44,697 bases of DNA, taken from a candidate division WOR-3 bacterium. GTDB taxonomy: Bacteria; Hydrothermota; Tepidihabitantia; Tepidihabitantales; Tepidihabitantaceae. Positions 15,817-24,760 of the stretch are shown here, piece after piece. Under the pieces are notes generated by a model. The model saw only the letters and a program-made list of their open reading frames with translations. It searched no databases and was not told where the DNA came from. The stretch's first letter is position 1. Every line of letters starts with the position of its first letter. Both the position numbers and the translations under genes were made by a program. The DNA lies in NCBI GenBank assembly GCA_039801245.1, contig JBDRUF010000008.1:1-44697 (forward strand). Reading direction: 5' to 3'.

Positions 15817-16254
15817 ATGACAGAATGCCCATTCTGCCAAATCGTTGCAGGCAGGGCACCCTGCCGCAAGGTTTACGAAGATGAACTCACCCTTGCCTTT
15901 TTAGACCTCTACCCCATCTCCCGCGGACACTGCCTCGTAATACCCAAAAGACACATCCAGTGGTTTACGGACATTGAGCCGCAGGACAACCTTGCGGGTC
16001 CATTTCTGCGCACCTGCTACACCGTTGCCCGGAAAATAAAACATGCCTTTGAGTGCGAATACATCACAATGCTCTTACGCGGCACGAGGGTTCCCCATGT
16101 GCATATGCTCCTCATTCCGACGATTAAAGGCGAGGAAAACCTCCTTGACAAAACCCTTAACCTTCACCACTTCTGTCAGGTACGGCTGAAGCCACAATTT
16201 TCTGAAAAGGAACTGGATGAGATTGCCGAGCGCATAAAAAACGCACGGGTATAA
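15817..16254 (+). CDS. HIT-family nucleotide-binding protein with altered triad
   Basis: 145 residues, standard HIT size. CPFCQIVAGRAPCRKVYED is the zinc-binding N-terminal signature (Cys4, Cys7). The triad region reads PHVHMLLIP: His94 and the nucleophilic-position His96 are present, but the third His of HxHxH is Leu98. HIT proteins hydrolyse or transfer nucleotides (AMP-NHR, Ap4A, sugar nucleotides). Loss of the third His is uncommon and may lower or change activity. A good ribosome site (GGAGGTG) precedes ATG 15817. Confidence 0.88.
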   Translation: MTECPFCQIVAGRAPCRKVYEDELTLAFLDLYPISRGHCLVIPKRHIQWFTDIEPQDNLAGPFLRTCYTVARKIKHAFECEYITMLLRGTRVPHVHMLLIPTIKGEENLLDKTLNLHHFCQVRLKPQFSEKELDEIAERIKNARV

Positions 16255-16265
16255 TCCGGTTTTCC

Positions 16266-16293
16266 TTGACAGGTATTTTATGAAATTTATATT
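16266..16293 (+). promoter_or_regulatory. Promoter giving a leaderless mRNA for the zinc-ribbon gene
   Basis: TTGACA (16266-16271), 16-nt spacer, TATATT (16288-16293). Only six bases separate the -10 from ATG 16300, so transcription should start on the A of the start codon. Confidence 0.8.
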
Positions 16294-16299
16294 AAATCA

Positions 16300-16524
16300 A
16301 TGAGTATCCGTTGCCGCTGTCCTGGTTGCAATCGGAATGAGACCTATGCCGGCTACTTCTGCGATAAATGCAATTACAACTGGGAGGAGGAGGCATTTCT
16401 TGAGCCTGATGGCACCGTAGCAAAGTCCCCTTGCCCCAGATGTCTAAAAATTACACCCGCAGAAACCCTCCGTTGCGGTAACCCTGCCTGTATGACGGTC
16501 TGGCCTCCCCCTGAGCCGGTATAA
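16300..16524 (+). CDS. Small double zinc-ribbon protein
   Basis: 74 residues with cysteine pairs CRCPGC, CDKC, CPRC and CGNPAC, enough for two zinc ribbons. No catalytic domain. Such small proteins often bind nucleic acid or act as adaptors, but nothing here says which. The start is supported by the promoter ending 6 nt upstream. It converges on hppA with a 9-bp gap and no visible terminator. Confidence 0.75.
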   Translation: MSIRCRCPGCNRNETYAGYFCDKCNYNWEEEAFLEPDGTVAKSPCPRCLKITPAETLRCGNPACMTVWPPPEPV

Positions 16525-16533
16525 AACCTAAGG

Positions 16534-18660
16534 CTATTTCACCCAGGGCAGATAAGAAGAAACCTTCAACACCAGACCGAGCACCACAATCGACACCATT
16601 GACTGCAATTTCAAAAGTATATTCAGTGACGGTCCGGCAGCATCCTTAAGCGGGTCACCGACAGTATCGCCAACAACACCTGCCTTATGCGCAGCTGAAC
16701 CCTTACCACCATAATTACCCTTCTCAATGTATTTCTTGGCATTGTCCCAGGCAGCACCAGCATTTGCCATAAAAATGGCGAGGCAGAAGCCGCTTGCCAG
16801 TCCGCCAATAAGAAACCCCGCAACCGCCTCCGGTCCTAAAAGCACACCCACAACCACCGGTGCGATTATCGCGGTAAGAGCCGGCGCCAGCATCTCCCTC
16901 TGTGCCGCCTTTGTGCAGATGGTAACCGCCCGTGCGTAATCCGGTTTCGCCTTACCCTCCATTAAACCGACAATCTCCTTGAACTGGCGCCGCACCTCAT
17001 CAGCAATCTTTGATGCGGTCCTGCCCACCGCCTTGAATATTGAAGAGGAAACTGTCATCGGAATAACCGCTCCGGCAAAAATACCGGCAATCAACCTCGG
17101 GTTCAAGAGTGACAAATCCAGTGTCCTGGTCAAACCGAGGAAACGTTCGCTGACGATGCGCACCTCATCCCGATAGGCAGCAATCAAAGCCAAAGCGGTC
17201 AGGGCTGCGGAACCAATCGCGAAACCCTTCCCTGTCGCTGCGGTCGTATTCCCTAAGGCATCAAGCGCATCAGTTCTCTCGCGGACAATCGGTTCCTGCC
17301 CGGTCATCTGGGCAACACCACCGGCGTTATCAGCAACCGGGCCATAGGCGTCAGTTGCAAGTGTAATTCCCAAAGTTGAAAGCATTCCTACTGCGGCAAT
17401 ACCAATGCCGTAAAGCCCAAGTCCAGCAAAGCCGCCGCCGGAAAAATAATAACTGGTAATTATTGCCACCACCACCACCAGAACTATTGGCAAGGTGGAC
17501 CTCATTCCCACTGAAAGCCCCTCTAAGATAACGGTTGCTGGTGATGTCCTTGCCTCAGCCGCAATCGCCCTGGTTGGTGGATAGGAATCAGAGGTAAAAA
17601 TTTCTGTAAATAGACCAATCAGGACACCGGCAAGAAGACCGGAAACAATCGCCCAGTAAACCGACCAGAACTGGGGCAAAATTAATTTCGTCACAACAAA
17701 ACCCAATATAGCGGAAAGAACCGCCGCACCATAAATTCCCCTGCGCAATGCTGCCAATAAAACCCCCTGTTCTGCCTTTTCACCTGCCCGCACAAAGAAA
17801 CTACCTAAAATTGAGGCAATTATCCCTATACCGGCGAGCACCATTGGCAAAAGCACGCCCGCAACTTCAAACCCGGTATTCTTAAATGCCACCACCGAAA
17901 GCGCCATTGATGCGATAATTGAATCAACATAAGACTCATAAAGGTCAGCACCCATACCGGCAGTGTCACCAACATTATCACCGACATTGTCGGCAATAAC
18001 CGCCGGGTTGCGCGGGTCATCCTCAGGAATTCCCGCCTCAACCTTACCCACCAGGTCCGCACCAACATCTGCCGCCTTGGTAAAGATACCGCCACCAACA
18101 CGGGCAAAAAGCGCCTGAGAACTGGCGCCAATACCAAAGGCAAGCATCGTTGATGTTATCAACTCCAGTTTGTGAACCAGCGGTTCGTTTGCATAGACCG
18201 CATTGAGAATGAGATACCAGATGGAGATGTCAATCAGCCCGAGACCGACAACCACGAGTCCCATCACCATTCCCGAGGAAAAGGCAACCCGCAATCCGGA
18301 ATTGAGGCTCTGCTTGGCTGCCCAGGTTGTTCTCGCACTGCAGCGCACACCAACAGACATACCGATAAAGCCGGCGAGTCCGGAGAAAAACCCGCCGGTG
18401 AGGAAGGCAAAAGGTACAAACGGTGACTGCAGTCTTAAAAGAGCCAGTATTAAAAGCAACACAAAGACAATGGCAAAGAATATTGACACACCCTTGTACT
18501 GCTGCTTCAGATAGGCGGTCGCACCTTCCTTTACCGCCTGGGCCACCACCTTCATCGGCTCGGTTCCTTCACTCTTGCGCAGATTATTGACCGCAAGAAA
18601 CAATGCGAACCCGAGCGCAATAACTGCACTGCCGGGTGCTATCCAGAAAATTGGACTCAT
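16534..18660 (-). CDS. hppA: Membrane-bound ion-pumping pyrophosphatase
   Basis: 708 residues with about 16 membrane helices. The pyrophosphate-binding signature is intact (DDPRNPAVIADNVGDNVGD, then GMGADLYESY), as is the second site (GDTVGDPLKDAAGPSLN). It couples pyrophosphate hydrolysis to H+ or Na+ export across the inner membrane. The stretch GNTTAATGKGF has Ala where K+-independent enzymes have Lys, so this should be the K+-stimulated type. Whether it pumps H+ or Na+ cannot be read by eye. Start ATG 18660 follows AAAGGAG. It is transcribed from a promoter at 18701-18728. Confidence 0.96.
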   Translation of the reverse strand: MSPIFWIAPGSAVIALGFALFLAVNNLRKSEGTEPMKVVAQAVKEGATAYLKQQYKGVSIFFAIVFVLLLILALLRLQSPFVPFAFLTGGFFSGLAGFIGMSVGVRCSARTTWAAKQSLNSGLRVAFSSGMVMGLVVVGLGLIDISIWYLILNAVYANEPLVHKLELITSTMLAFGIGASSQALFARVGGGIFTKAADVGADLVGKVEAGIPEDDPRNPAVIADNVGDNVGDTAGMGADLYESYVDSIIASMALSVVAFKNTGFEVAGVLLPMVLAGIGIIASILGSFFVRAGEKAEQGVLLAALRRGIYGAAVLSAILGFVVTKLILPQFWSVYWAIVSGLLAGVLIGLFTEIFTSDSYPPTRAIAAEARTSPATVILEGLSVGMRSTLPIVLVVVVAIITSYYFSGGGFAGLGLYGIGIAAVGMLSTLGITLATDAYGPVADNAGGVAQMTGQEPIVRERTDALDALGNTTAATGKGFAIGSAALTALALIAAYRDEVRIVSERFLGLTRTLDLSLLNPRLIAGIFAGAVIPMTVSSSIFKAVGRTASKIADEVRRQFKEIVGLMEGKAKPDYARAVTICTKAAQREMLAPALTAIIAPVVVGVLLGPEAVAGFLIGGLASGFCLAIFMANAGAAWDNAKKYIEKGNYGGKGSAAHKAGVVGDTVGDPLKDAAGPSLNILLKLQSMVSIVVLGLVLKVSSYLPWVK

Positions 18661-18700
18661 TAATTACTCCTTTCCTTTGGGTTTTGCTACAAGACCAGTG

Positions 18701-18728
18701 AATTTAACACCTTAATTTTCAAAGTCAA
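18701..18728 (-). promoter_or_regulatory. Probable hppA promoter
   Basis: Minus strand: TTGACT (18728-18723), 16-nt spacer, TAAATT (18706-18701). Predicted start near 18694 gives a leader of about 34 nt that includes the AAAGGAG site. The -10 is only moderately close to consensus. Confidence 0.6.
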
Positions 18729-18739
18729 GCATTAAAGAA

Positions 18740-19819
18740 TTAGGCTCTGCAAAATTTAGACTTTTCCATTGCCTTCAAAATGTCTTTAGCGATATTATCT
18801 ATCGCCCCGAACGGTCCGAGCAAATCTTTTGCCTTTTTCAGACCAGTGATCATCTGCGCTCGGTAATCTTTATCCTCAATCAACCGGCAAACGCTCCTAA
18901 AAATCGCCTCCGGCTCAGGGTTGATGAACTCGGTAACAATCCTCTCCCCCAGTACAAGATTCGGGATGGAAAAATGTTTAACTCTGATACAAGAGCTGAC
19001 AACAAAACGGCTAACCCCCGGCAGATGATAGCACACAACCATTGGCACACCCAAGATTGCGGTCTCAGCAGTTGCGGTCCCAGAAACAACAACCGCAGCC
19101 TCAGCATAACCAATAACATCATACCTCCCCTTTTCACCAACACGGATGAGCCCTTCGGGCAATTGCTTTGTCCCATCGGCAACCATCACCCCTTGCAACC
19201 ATTGATACCGCATTTTCAACAACCTGAAAACATCGACAAACAACCCCTCATGATGATCAGTCTCAGCAGGTCTTGAACCGGGCATAAACACGATATATTT
19301 CGCCCCTGGCTCAAATCCAATCTGTTTCAGGGTATTTTCCCTTGAACGCACTAAAACCACTTTATCCAGAAATGGATAACCATAATAAACCGCCTCAATG
19401 CCGTATCTCTTAAAAAACCCCTGTTCAAATCGAAAAAGACAGAATACCCGGTTAGTTGCCTCTCGCAACAACCTTACACGAAATCTCCCCCATGCCCAGA
19501 CCTGAGGTGGAGCAAGATAAAAAACCGGCACACCTAAGCGCCGGAACCTTTTACCCAAGAAAAGATTGATCCCAGGATAGGAAACTAAAACCACTCCATC
19601 CGGCTGCAAACCCTCTACCTCATCCCAGATTTCTTTCAACAACCGCCCCTTTCTCAATGCGGTGGTCAATCCCTCCCAGATGCCAATAACCTGACCAAAA
19701 TTTTTGCTGACATCAAAACGCAACATCTCAACAGTTGGATTCAAGACGCCCAACCCCTCTTCAAGGGAATCGGCTAACATCAGCCCAGACCGCTCACCAT
19801 AACAGATTAAGATTCTCAT
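18740..19819 (-). CDS. lpxB: LpxB-family glycosyltransferase with substituted catalytic Asp
   Basis: 359 residues, slightly shorter than E. coli LpxB (382). Family motifs: YLAPPQVWAW, MPGSRPAET, VVSGTATAETAILGVPMVV and IPNLVLGERIVTE. LpxB joins UDP-diacylglucosamine and lipid X to make the lipid A disaccharide. However, the E. coli segment with catalytic Asp98 (GIDAPDFN) aligns with LVSYPGIN, so Asp98 becomes Ser80. The N-terminal GETSGD motif is GERSGL. Either this is a very diverged LpxB or a related transferase with another substrate. No other lipid A gene lies in the window. Start ATG 19819 has no Shine-Dalgarno but a promoter close upstream. Confidence 0.75.
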   Translation of the reverse strand: MRILICYGERSGLMLADSLEEGLGVLNPTVEMLRFDVSKNFGQVIGIWEGLTTALRKGRLLKEIWDEVEGLQPDGVVLVSYPGINLFLGKRFRRLGVPVFYLAPPQVWAWGRFRVRLLREATNRVFCLFRFEQGFFKRYGIEAVYYGYPFLDKVVLVRSRENTLKQIGFEPGAKYIVFMPGSRPAETDHHEGLFVDVFRLLKMRYQWLQGVMVADGTKQLPEGLIRVGEKGRYDVIGYAEAAVVVSGTATAETAILGVPMVVCYHLPGVSRFVVSSCIRVKHFSIPNLVLGERIVTEFINPEPEAIFRSVCRLIEDKDYRAQMITGLKKAKDLLGPFGAIDNIAKDILKAMEKSKFCRA

Positions 19820-19828
19820 CTTTAGCCA

Positions 19829-19857
19829 AACTTAGACACCTTTTCTCTCCCTGTCAA
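19829..19857 (-). promoter_or_regulatory. Probable promoter of the lpxB homologue (leaderless)
   Basis: Minus strand: TTGACA (19857-19852), 17-nt spacer, TAAGTT (19834-19829). The -10 ends 9 nt before ATG 19819. The -10 is weak, but the layout matches the other leaderless genes here. Confidence 0.5.
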
Positions 19858-20151
19858 CAACTTTCATTTACCCTGCAATTAAAACACCTTTCCATTTCCT
19901 TTAATCAATAAAAATTTCCGCCTACTTATTCACCTTGAACCCATTGTCACTGAAAACAAAAAGTCCACTTTGTTACCAATATCTTCAGCCAGACCCCTAT
20001 CCACCCCCTGGGTCACCCCCTGAGAAATTAAAACCCAGAAATAACTATCGCAAATTCAACACTTAACAACCTAACCGATTGGAAAATGGCACAATATTAT
20101 AATCCTGTGCGGGTATGTTAAAGCCTGTAAGAATTTAATCACAATTACCAG
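19858..20151. other. AT-rich spacer of the divergent lpxB/nusA region
   Basis: The gap between lpxB (19819) and nusA (20289) is 469 bp. Outside the promoters, palindrome and leader listed separately, this stretch has no convincing frame, RNA gene or repeat. rimP, which usually precedes nusA, is not here. Confidence 0.5.
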
Positions 20152-20179
20152 TTGACTCATTTGCACCGCTGGGTATAAT
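20152..20179 (+). promoter_or_regulatory. Promoter of the nusA-infB-ylxP operon
   Basis: TTGACT (20152-20157), 16-nt spacer, perfect TATAAT (20174-20179). Predicted start near 20186 gives a structured leader of about 100 nt before nusA. Confidence 0.85.
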
Positions 20180-20182
20180 ACT

Positions 20183-20198
20183 TGTAATTTAAATTACA
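20183..20198. promoter_or_regulatory. Perfect 16-bp palindrome at the nusA transcription start
   Basis: TGTAATTTAAATTACA is fully symmetrical and begins 4 bp after the -10 box, covering the predicted transcription start. The position suits a repressor operator. No matching regulator is in the window. Confidence 0.65.
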
Positions 20199-20240
20199 CC
20201 GGCAAGCCGAGTTCCTGAGGTGGAAACTCAATCTGGCCGG
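20199..20240 (+). promoter_or_regulatory. Stem-loop in the nusA leader
   Basis: CCGGC (20199-20203) pairs with GCCGG (20236-20240). Inside it GAGTTCC (20209-20215) pairs with GGAAACTC (20222-20229, one bulged A) around loop TGAGGT. The nested hairpin lies entirely in the 5' leader. It matches no riboswitch class I know; a nusA autoregulation site or r-protein-like leader is possible. Confidence 0.5.
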
Positions 20241-20288
20241 TGAAGGTTGCTGAAAGGAAAGCAAAGGAGCAGAGAATAAAAATAGTTT

Positions 20289-21533
20289 ATGAGCAATAAT
20301 AAAGAAGTTGTCAATCTAATTGCCCAGATTGCGCGGATAAGAAATGTAGACATCACCTATGTGTGCGAAACCCTGCGCACCAGTATCATTGCGGGGTTAA
20401 AGCGCCGCTTTGGTACCAACACAGAAGCCGATGTCACTGTCAATCCGGAGAATGGGGAAATCAGCGTTGCGCTCATAAAAAGGGTGGTGGAACGTGTTAA
20501 CAATCCCGGCCAAGAGGTAAGCCTTGAAGAGGCACGGACGGTGAAACCTGATGCCCAGCTGGGCGAGACGGTACGTATCCCTTTGCCCCTTGATGAAATC
20601 GGGCGTATAGCCATCCGCAAAGCATCGGACGAACTGATGTTGAAACTGCGCGAGGCTGAGCGTGACCGCCTTTACGAGGAGTACAGCCGTAAGAAGGGTG
20701 AAATCGTCACCGGCACCATTCAGCGCATCGCCCGCGATGAAATCATTGTCAACCTCGGGCTGATTGAAGCGGTCCTGCCCAACCGCGAACAGCTGAAAAC
20801 CGACCACTACCGCCAAGGTCTGCCGATAAAAGCCTATGTCCACAAGGTGGAAAAGACGCCCATTGGACCCCGTGTCTATCTCTCCCGCACCCACCCCGAG
20901 TTCCTGCGCAAACTGTTAACCCGGGAGGTTCCAGAAATCAAAGAGGGGGTTGTTGAAATAAAAGCCATTGCCCGCGCCCCTGGCTTCCGCTCCAAAGTGG
21001 CGGTGGCATCGCTTGATGAAAAGGTTGACCCGGTCGGTGCCTGTGTGGGCTACCGCAAGTCAAGGATTGAAAATGTCATCAAGGAACTGTCTGGTGAAAA
21101 GATTGATATCGTTCATTGGAGCCGTGACCTCCAGGTATTCATCACCCGGGCGCTCGGACCGGCAAAGGTATCGGAGATAATCCGTGAAAACGACACCTAT
21201 ATTGTGGTTGTCCCTGATAGTGATTTCTCAATTGCCATTGGCAAAAAGGGGCAGAATGTCTGGCTCGCCAGCCTCTTAACCCAGACCAAGATTGAGGTCC
21301 TTAAGGAAACCGACTACCGGAACCGGGTGATTATGAATAAGGCAGCGAAGGTGAGCCTTACCAGTCTCAATCTTGAACCTGACCTCACCGCAAAACTACA
21401 AGCCGCGGGTCTTAGCACCGCCTTTGAACTCTTGAACTCCTCTCCCCAAGACCTTGTCAGGATTACCGAACTGCAGCCCGAGGCGGTAGAGACATTGAAA
21501 AATGAGGTTCGGGAGAAGGTGTGGGCAAGTTAA
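20289..21533 (+). CDS. nusA: Transcription termination/antitermination factor NusA
   Basis: 414 residues. The N-terminal RNA-polymerase-binding domain (to about 125) is followed by S1 (GEIVTGTIQRIARDEIIVNL), KH1 (DPVGACVGYRKSRIENVI) and KH2 (IAIGKKGQNVWLAS). A short C-terminal helix-hairpin-helix segment (LTAKLQAAGLSTAFELL) ends the protein. NusA binds RNA polymerase and nascent RNA, modulating pausing and termination. The KH1 GXXG loop reads GYRK instead of the usual G-x-R-G; KH2 keeps GKKG. ATG 20289 is preceded by AAAGGAG but about 18 nt away, so initiation is unusual. infB overlaps its end by 13 bp. Confidence 0.95.
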   Translation: MSNNKEVVNLIAQIARIRNVDITYVCETLRTSIIAGLKRRFGTNTEADVTVNPENGEISVALIKRVVERVNNPGQEVSLEEARTVKPDAQLGETVRIPLPLDEIGRIAIRKASDELMLKLREAERDRLYEEYSRKKGEIVTGTIQRIARDEIIVNLGLIEAVLPNREQLKTDHYRQGLPIKAYVHKVEKTPIGPRVYLSRTHPEFLRKLLTREVPEIKEGVVEIKAIARAPGFRSKVAVASLDEKVDPVGACVGYRKSRIENVIKELSGEKIDIVHWSRDLQVFITRALGPAKVSEIIRENDTYIVVVPDSDFSIAIGKKGQNVWLASLLTQTKIEVLKETDYRNRVIMNKAAKVSLTSLNLEPDLTAKLQAAGLSTAFELLNSSPQDLVRITELQPEAVETLKNEVREKVWAS

Positions 21534-23590
21534 AGGTCTTTGAGGCGGCAAAACAGCTAAACCTCTCAAGCGAGGCGCTCCTGGCGGTGTTAAAGGAGCT
21601 CAATTTCCCTCCCCGGGGACATACCTCTTATATTACTGAGGAGGAGTTTGAAGCCGCACGACTGCACCTGAAAAAGGAAAAGCACCAGTTCAAGGAATCG
21701 ATAAAACGCCGGAAATCGGCTGAAGCCACTAAAATGGCATCCCCAAAGATCCCCGAACAGGAAATCAACCAGAGTGTGAAACAGACCCTCGCCAAGGTTT
21801 ACGGTCGAGAAAGGAAAAAACGCCGGGCACCAACTGACCAAGAAAAACCCACCCCGGTTGCCAAACCATCCGCGGTAAGGGTGACCCCCTATATGACTGT
21901 TGCCGAACTTGCCCATGCCCTGAATCTACCTGTGAGCGAGATAATCAAGAAATGTCTCCAACTTGGGCTCAGGGCAACGGTGAACCATCGTCTTGACCTT
22001 GATACCATCATCCTAATTGCTGATGAGTTTGGTATTGCGGTTCAAGAAGAGGAGGAGACTATTACACCGGTACCCCGAGGCGAACCCAAACCTCGCCCCC
22101 CGGTGGTTGTTGTGATGGGGCATGTTGACCATGGTAAAACCGCCCTTCTTGATTACATTCGCAAGACCAAAGTAGCAGAAAAAGAGTTTGGACGGATCAC
22201 TCAGCACATTGGTGCGTATGTCGCCTATTACGATGAGAAACCGATAGTATTCCTTGACACCCCTGGACACGAAGCCTTTGCCGCGATGCGTGCCCGGGGC
22301 GCCCAGGTAACCGACATCGCGGTTCTGGTAGTGGCAGGGGATGAGGGTGTAATGCCCCAAACCATTGAGGCACTTGACCATGCTCGCGCTGCTGGTGTTC
22401 CCATCATTGTGGCAATAACTAAATGCGACCTACCCACCGCCAATCCTGACCGGGTAAAGAGTCAATTAGCACAAAAGGGTCTGCGTGTGGAAGGGTATGG
22501 TGGTCATTCAGTTTGTGTGGAAACATCGGCTGTAACAGGTGAAGGGATAGAGGACCTACTGGATGCCATCTGTGTGGTTGGGATGGAGCTTGATCTCAAA
22601 GCCCCCTATGATGGTCCAGCACGAGGCGTGGTGCTAGAGGCGAGAGTCGACCGGGGACGAGGTAATGTTGCCACCGTTTTAATCCAAGAAGGGACACTGA
22701 AACGTAGCGACCATTTTGTTTGCGGTGCATGTTACGGAAGGGTAAGAGACCTTTTGAACGAATGGAACTCTTCGGTAGAAAACGCCACCCCTTCCATCCC
22801 GGTTCAGGTGGTTGGATTTAATGGTTTACCTGAGGCGGGGGACCGTTTTGAGGTCGTTGCTGAGGAACGAATTGCCCGGGAAATTGCCCAGCGCCGCCAG
22901 CTGGCGAGTCGGGACCGGAGGCTTAAGGAAAGCAAACCAAAGGTTTCTCTGGAAGCATTGCAGGAAAGAATTGCCAAGGGGGATGTGAAAGAGTTGAAAA
23001 TTGTCCTTAAGACCGATGTGTCTGGTTCGGCTCAGGCATTGCGTGATGCCCTTGAGGGGCTTTCACTTGACGAAGTGCAGGTGCGAGTAATTCATTGTGG
23101 GGTCGGTCCGATTAATCAGAATGACGTATTGTTAGCCCAGGCATCTGAGGCAATAATCGTCGGCTTCCATGTCCGTCCCCTTGCCGATGCGCGCCAGTTA
23201 GCCGAAGCCCAAGGGGTTGAGATTCGCACCTATCGAATAATCTATGCAGCCATTGAGGACATCAGAGCGGCAATATTAGGAATGCTAAAACCTGAAAAGA
23301 GGGAAGTCACTCTCGGTAGAGCCGAGGTGCGTCAGGTGTTTAGCCTCCCGCGTCAGGGGCTCATTGCCGGTGCATTCATTACCGAAGGTAAGGTTGTCCG
23401 TGGCGCCCTGGTTCGTGTAATCCGGGAAAATAAGGAGATTTTTGCGAGTGAAGTAATATCCCTCCGCCGATTCAAGGAGGATGTTAAAGAAGTTACCGCT
23501 GGCTACGAATGCGGTATCGGAATTAAAGACATTGCTGACCTCGCGGTAGGAGATGTTCTTGAATTCTATCAGATTGAAGAGATAAAATGA
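21521..23590 (+). CDS. infB: Translation initiation factor IF-2
   Basis: 689 residues from GTG 21521, inside the end of nusA, with GGAGAAGG upstream. Two N-terminal IF2_N modules ([20 protein letters not shown] and [20 protein letters not shown]) flank a charged linker. The GTPase domain has G1 GHVDHGKT, the DTPGHEAF switch II and TKCD. Domains II-IV complete the fMet-tRNA-binding part, ending [14 protein letters not shown]-2 delivers initiator tRNA to the 30S subunit. The N-terminal region is short compared with E. coli. If many mRNAs here are leaderless, IF-2 would be central to their initiation. Confidence 0.97.
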   Translation: MGKLKVFEAAKQLNLSSEALLAVLKELNFPPRGHTSYITEEEFEAARLHLKKEKHQFKESIKRRKSAEATKMASPKIPEQEINQSVKQTLAKVYGRERKKRRAPTDQEKPTPVAKPSAVRVTPYMTVAELAHALNLPVSEIIKKCLQLGLRATVNHRLDLDTIILIADEFGIAVQEEEETITPVPRGEPKPRPPVVVVMGHVDHGKTALLDYIRKTKVAEKEFGRITQHIGAYVAYYDEKPIVFLDTPGHEAFAAMRARGAQVTDIAVLVVAGDEGVMPQTIEALDHARAAGVPIIVAITKCDLPTANPDRVKSQLAQKGLRVEGYGGHSVCVETSAVTGEGIEDLLDAICVVGMELDLKAPYDGPARGVVLEARVDRGRGNVATVLIQEGTLKRSDHFVCGACYGRVRDLLNEWNSSVENATPSIPVQVVGFNGLPEAGDRFEVVAEERIAREIAQRRQLASRDRRLKESKPKVSLEALQERIAKGDVKELKIVLKTDVSGSAQALRDALEGLSLDEVQVRVIHCGVGPINQNDVLLAQASEAIIVGFHVRPLADARQLAEAQGVEIRTYRIIYAAIEDIRAAILGMLKPEKREVTLGRAEVRQVFSLPRQGLIAGAFITEGKVVRGALVRVIRENKEIFASEVISLRRFKEDVKEVTAGYECGIGIKDIADLAVGDVLEFYQIEEIK

Positions 23591-23695
23591 ATTAGTTTTT
23601 GGGTTTTCGACCTCGGACAATTGGTTCCGCTAACAGATGTATTTAGTAATAATACCGACAGCGATTTATTTCCCTCCCAGGACCATTAACTGAGG

Positions 23696-23980
23696 ATGAA
23701 TATAGCTCTTTTGGTTATGGACCTATTTTTAGGCGACAGCCTCTCCCTTAAGGACAAGCGACGGATTATGGGTAGTTTAACTCAACGGCTGCGACGTTCC
23801 TTTAACATCGCCCTGTGTGAAGTTGAACATCAAGAGCGGTGGCAGCGGTCCAAAATCGCTATTGTCTTAATCAATACCAACTGGCGGATGTTAGAGGAAA
23901 GTACCAGCAAAATTATCACGGCAGTGGAGAGGGATGGACGGGTTCAGGTATTAAACACAGAAATGGAACGCCTCCGTTAG
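23696..23980 (+). CDS. ylxP: YlxP/DUF503 family protein
   Basis: 94 residues, normal size. MNIALLVMDLFLGDSLSLKDKRR matches DUF503/YlxP, a small protein commonly encoded just after infB and linked to ribosome function (family knowledge; biochemical role little known). The usual next gene rbfA is absent. It starts 105 bp after infB. Its stop TAG overlaps the convergent uppP stop TAA within the 4-bp sequence TTAG, with no terminator between them. Confidence 0.88.
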   Translation: MNIALLVMDLFLGDSLSLKDKRRIMGSLTQRLRRSFNIALCEVEHQERWQRSKIAIVLINTNWRMLEESTSKIITAVERDGRVQVLNTEMERLR

Positions 23981-24759
23981 CGCAGAAAAATCAAAACCGC
24001 CAGCCCTGCTACCCAGCAATACACTCCGAACCAGTAAAAACCCCGGCTCAATACCAACTTCTTTAACAATATCATCATCAAAAATCCCGTACAGGTAGCA
24101 ACAATAATACCCAATATTACCGGACCGGACGGTAGAATGGAGAAATCCACTTTGATTAATTCATAAACCGCCGCTCCTAATGTTATCGGTAAAGCTAAAA
24201 GAAATGAGAAGTCAAACGCCTCCTCACTTGTTAATCCAAGTATCAACCCTAAACCAATTGTCATTCCCGAACGAGAGATTGCTGGCATAATCGCCGCTAC
24301 CTGTATCAGCCCAATCAGAAGAGCAGTTTTAAGGTCTATCTTCCCCTTTTGTTTCCCGGGGAATCTGGTAAGAAAAACAAAGGTGCCATTGACAAGAAAA
24401 AAGGTTCCGACGAGATAAATGTTTTCAAAAACCCTTTCTACTTTATTCTCAAGTAATATGCCGGCGATAACTGCAGGAATCGATGCTAAAATAACAAAGA
24501 AAACCAGCTGGAGGTTTCTTGAACGGGCTGAAGGGTCAGGGGCAAAAATTCCCTTGCCGATTTTCTTTAATCGTCCTATTAAAAATAATAAAATCGCCAG
24601 TGCCGTTCCTAAATGTAAAGCGGCGGTGAGGTTTAATCTTGAGGATTCTGGAAGTTGCCAAATGTATTGCAAAACCGCCAGATGCCCATCACTGGAAATT
24701 GGAAGAATCTCGGTTATTCCCTGAACCATACCAAGAATTGCCCCTTCCAACCAACCCAT
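23977..24759 (-). CDS. uppP: Undecaprenyl-diphosphatase UppP (BacA)
   Basis: 260 residues with about eight membrane helices. Signature motifs: MVQGITEILPISSDGHL and PAISRSGMTIGLGL, containing the catalytic Glu/Ser/Arg residues. It dephosphorylates undecaprenyl pyrophosphate to recycle the lipid carrier for peptidoglycan and other envelope polymers. It starts one base after the Omp85 gene stop and has no clear Shine-Dalgarno, so translation is probably coupled. Confidence 0.95.
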   Translation of the reverse strand: MGWLEGAILGMVQGITEILPISSDGHLAVLQYIWQLPESSRLNLTAALHLGTALAILLFLIGRLKKIGKGIFAPDPSARSRNLQLVFFVILASIPAVIAGILLENKVERVFENIYLVGTFFLVNGTFVFLTRFPGKQKGKIDLKTALLIGLIQVAAIMPAISRSGMTIGLGLILGLTSEEAFDFSFLLALPITLGAAVYELIKVDFSILPSGPVILGIIVATCTGFLMMILLKKLVLSRGFYWFGVYCWVAGLAVLIFLR

Positions 24760-24760
24760 T

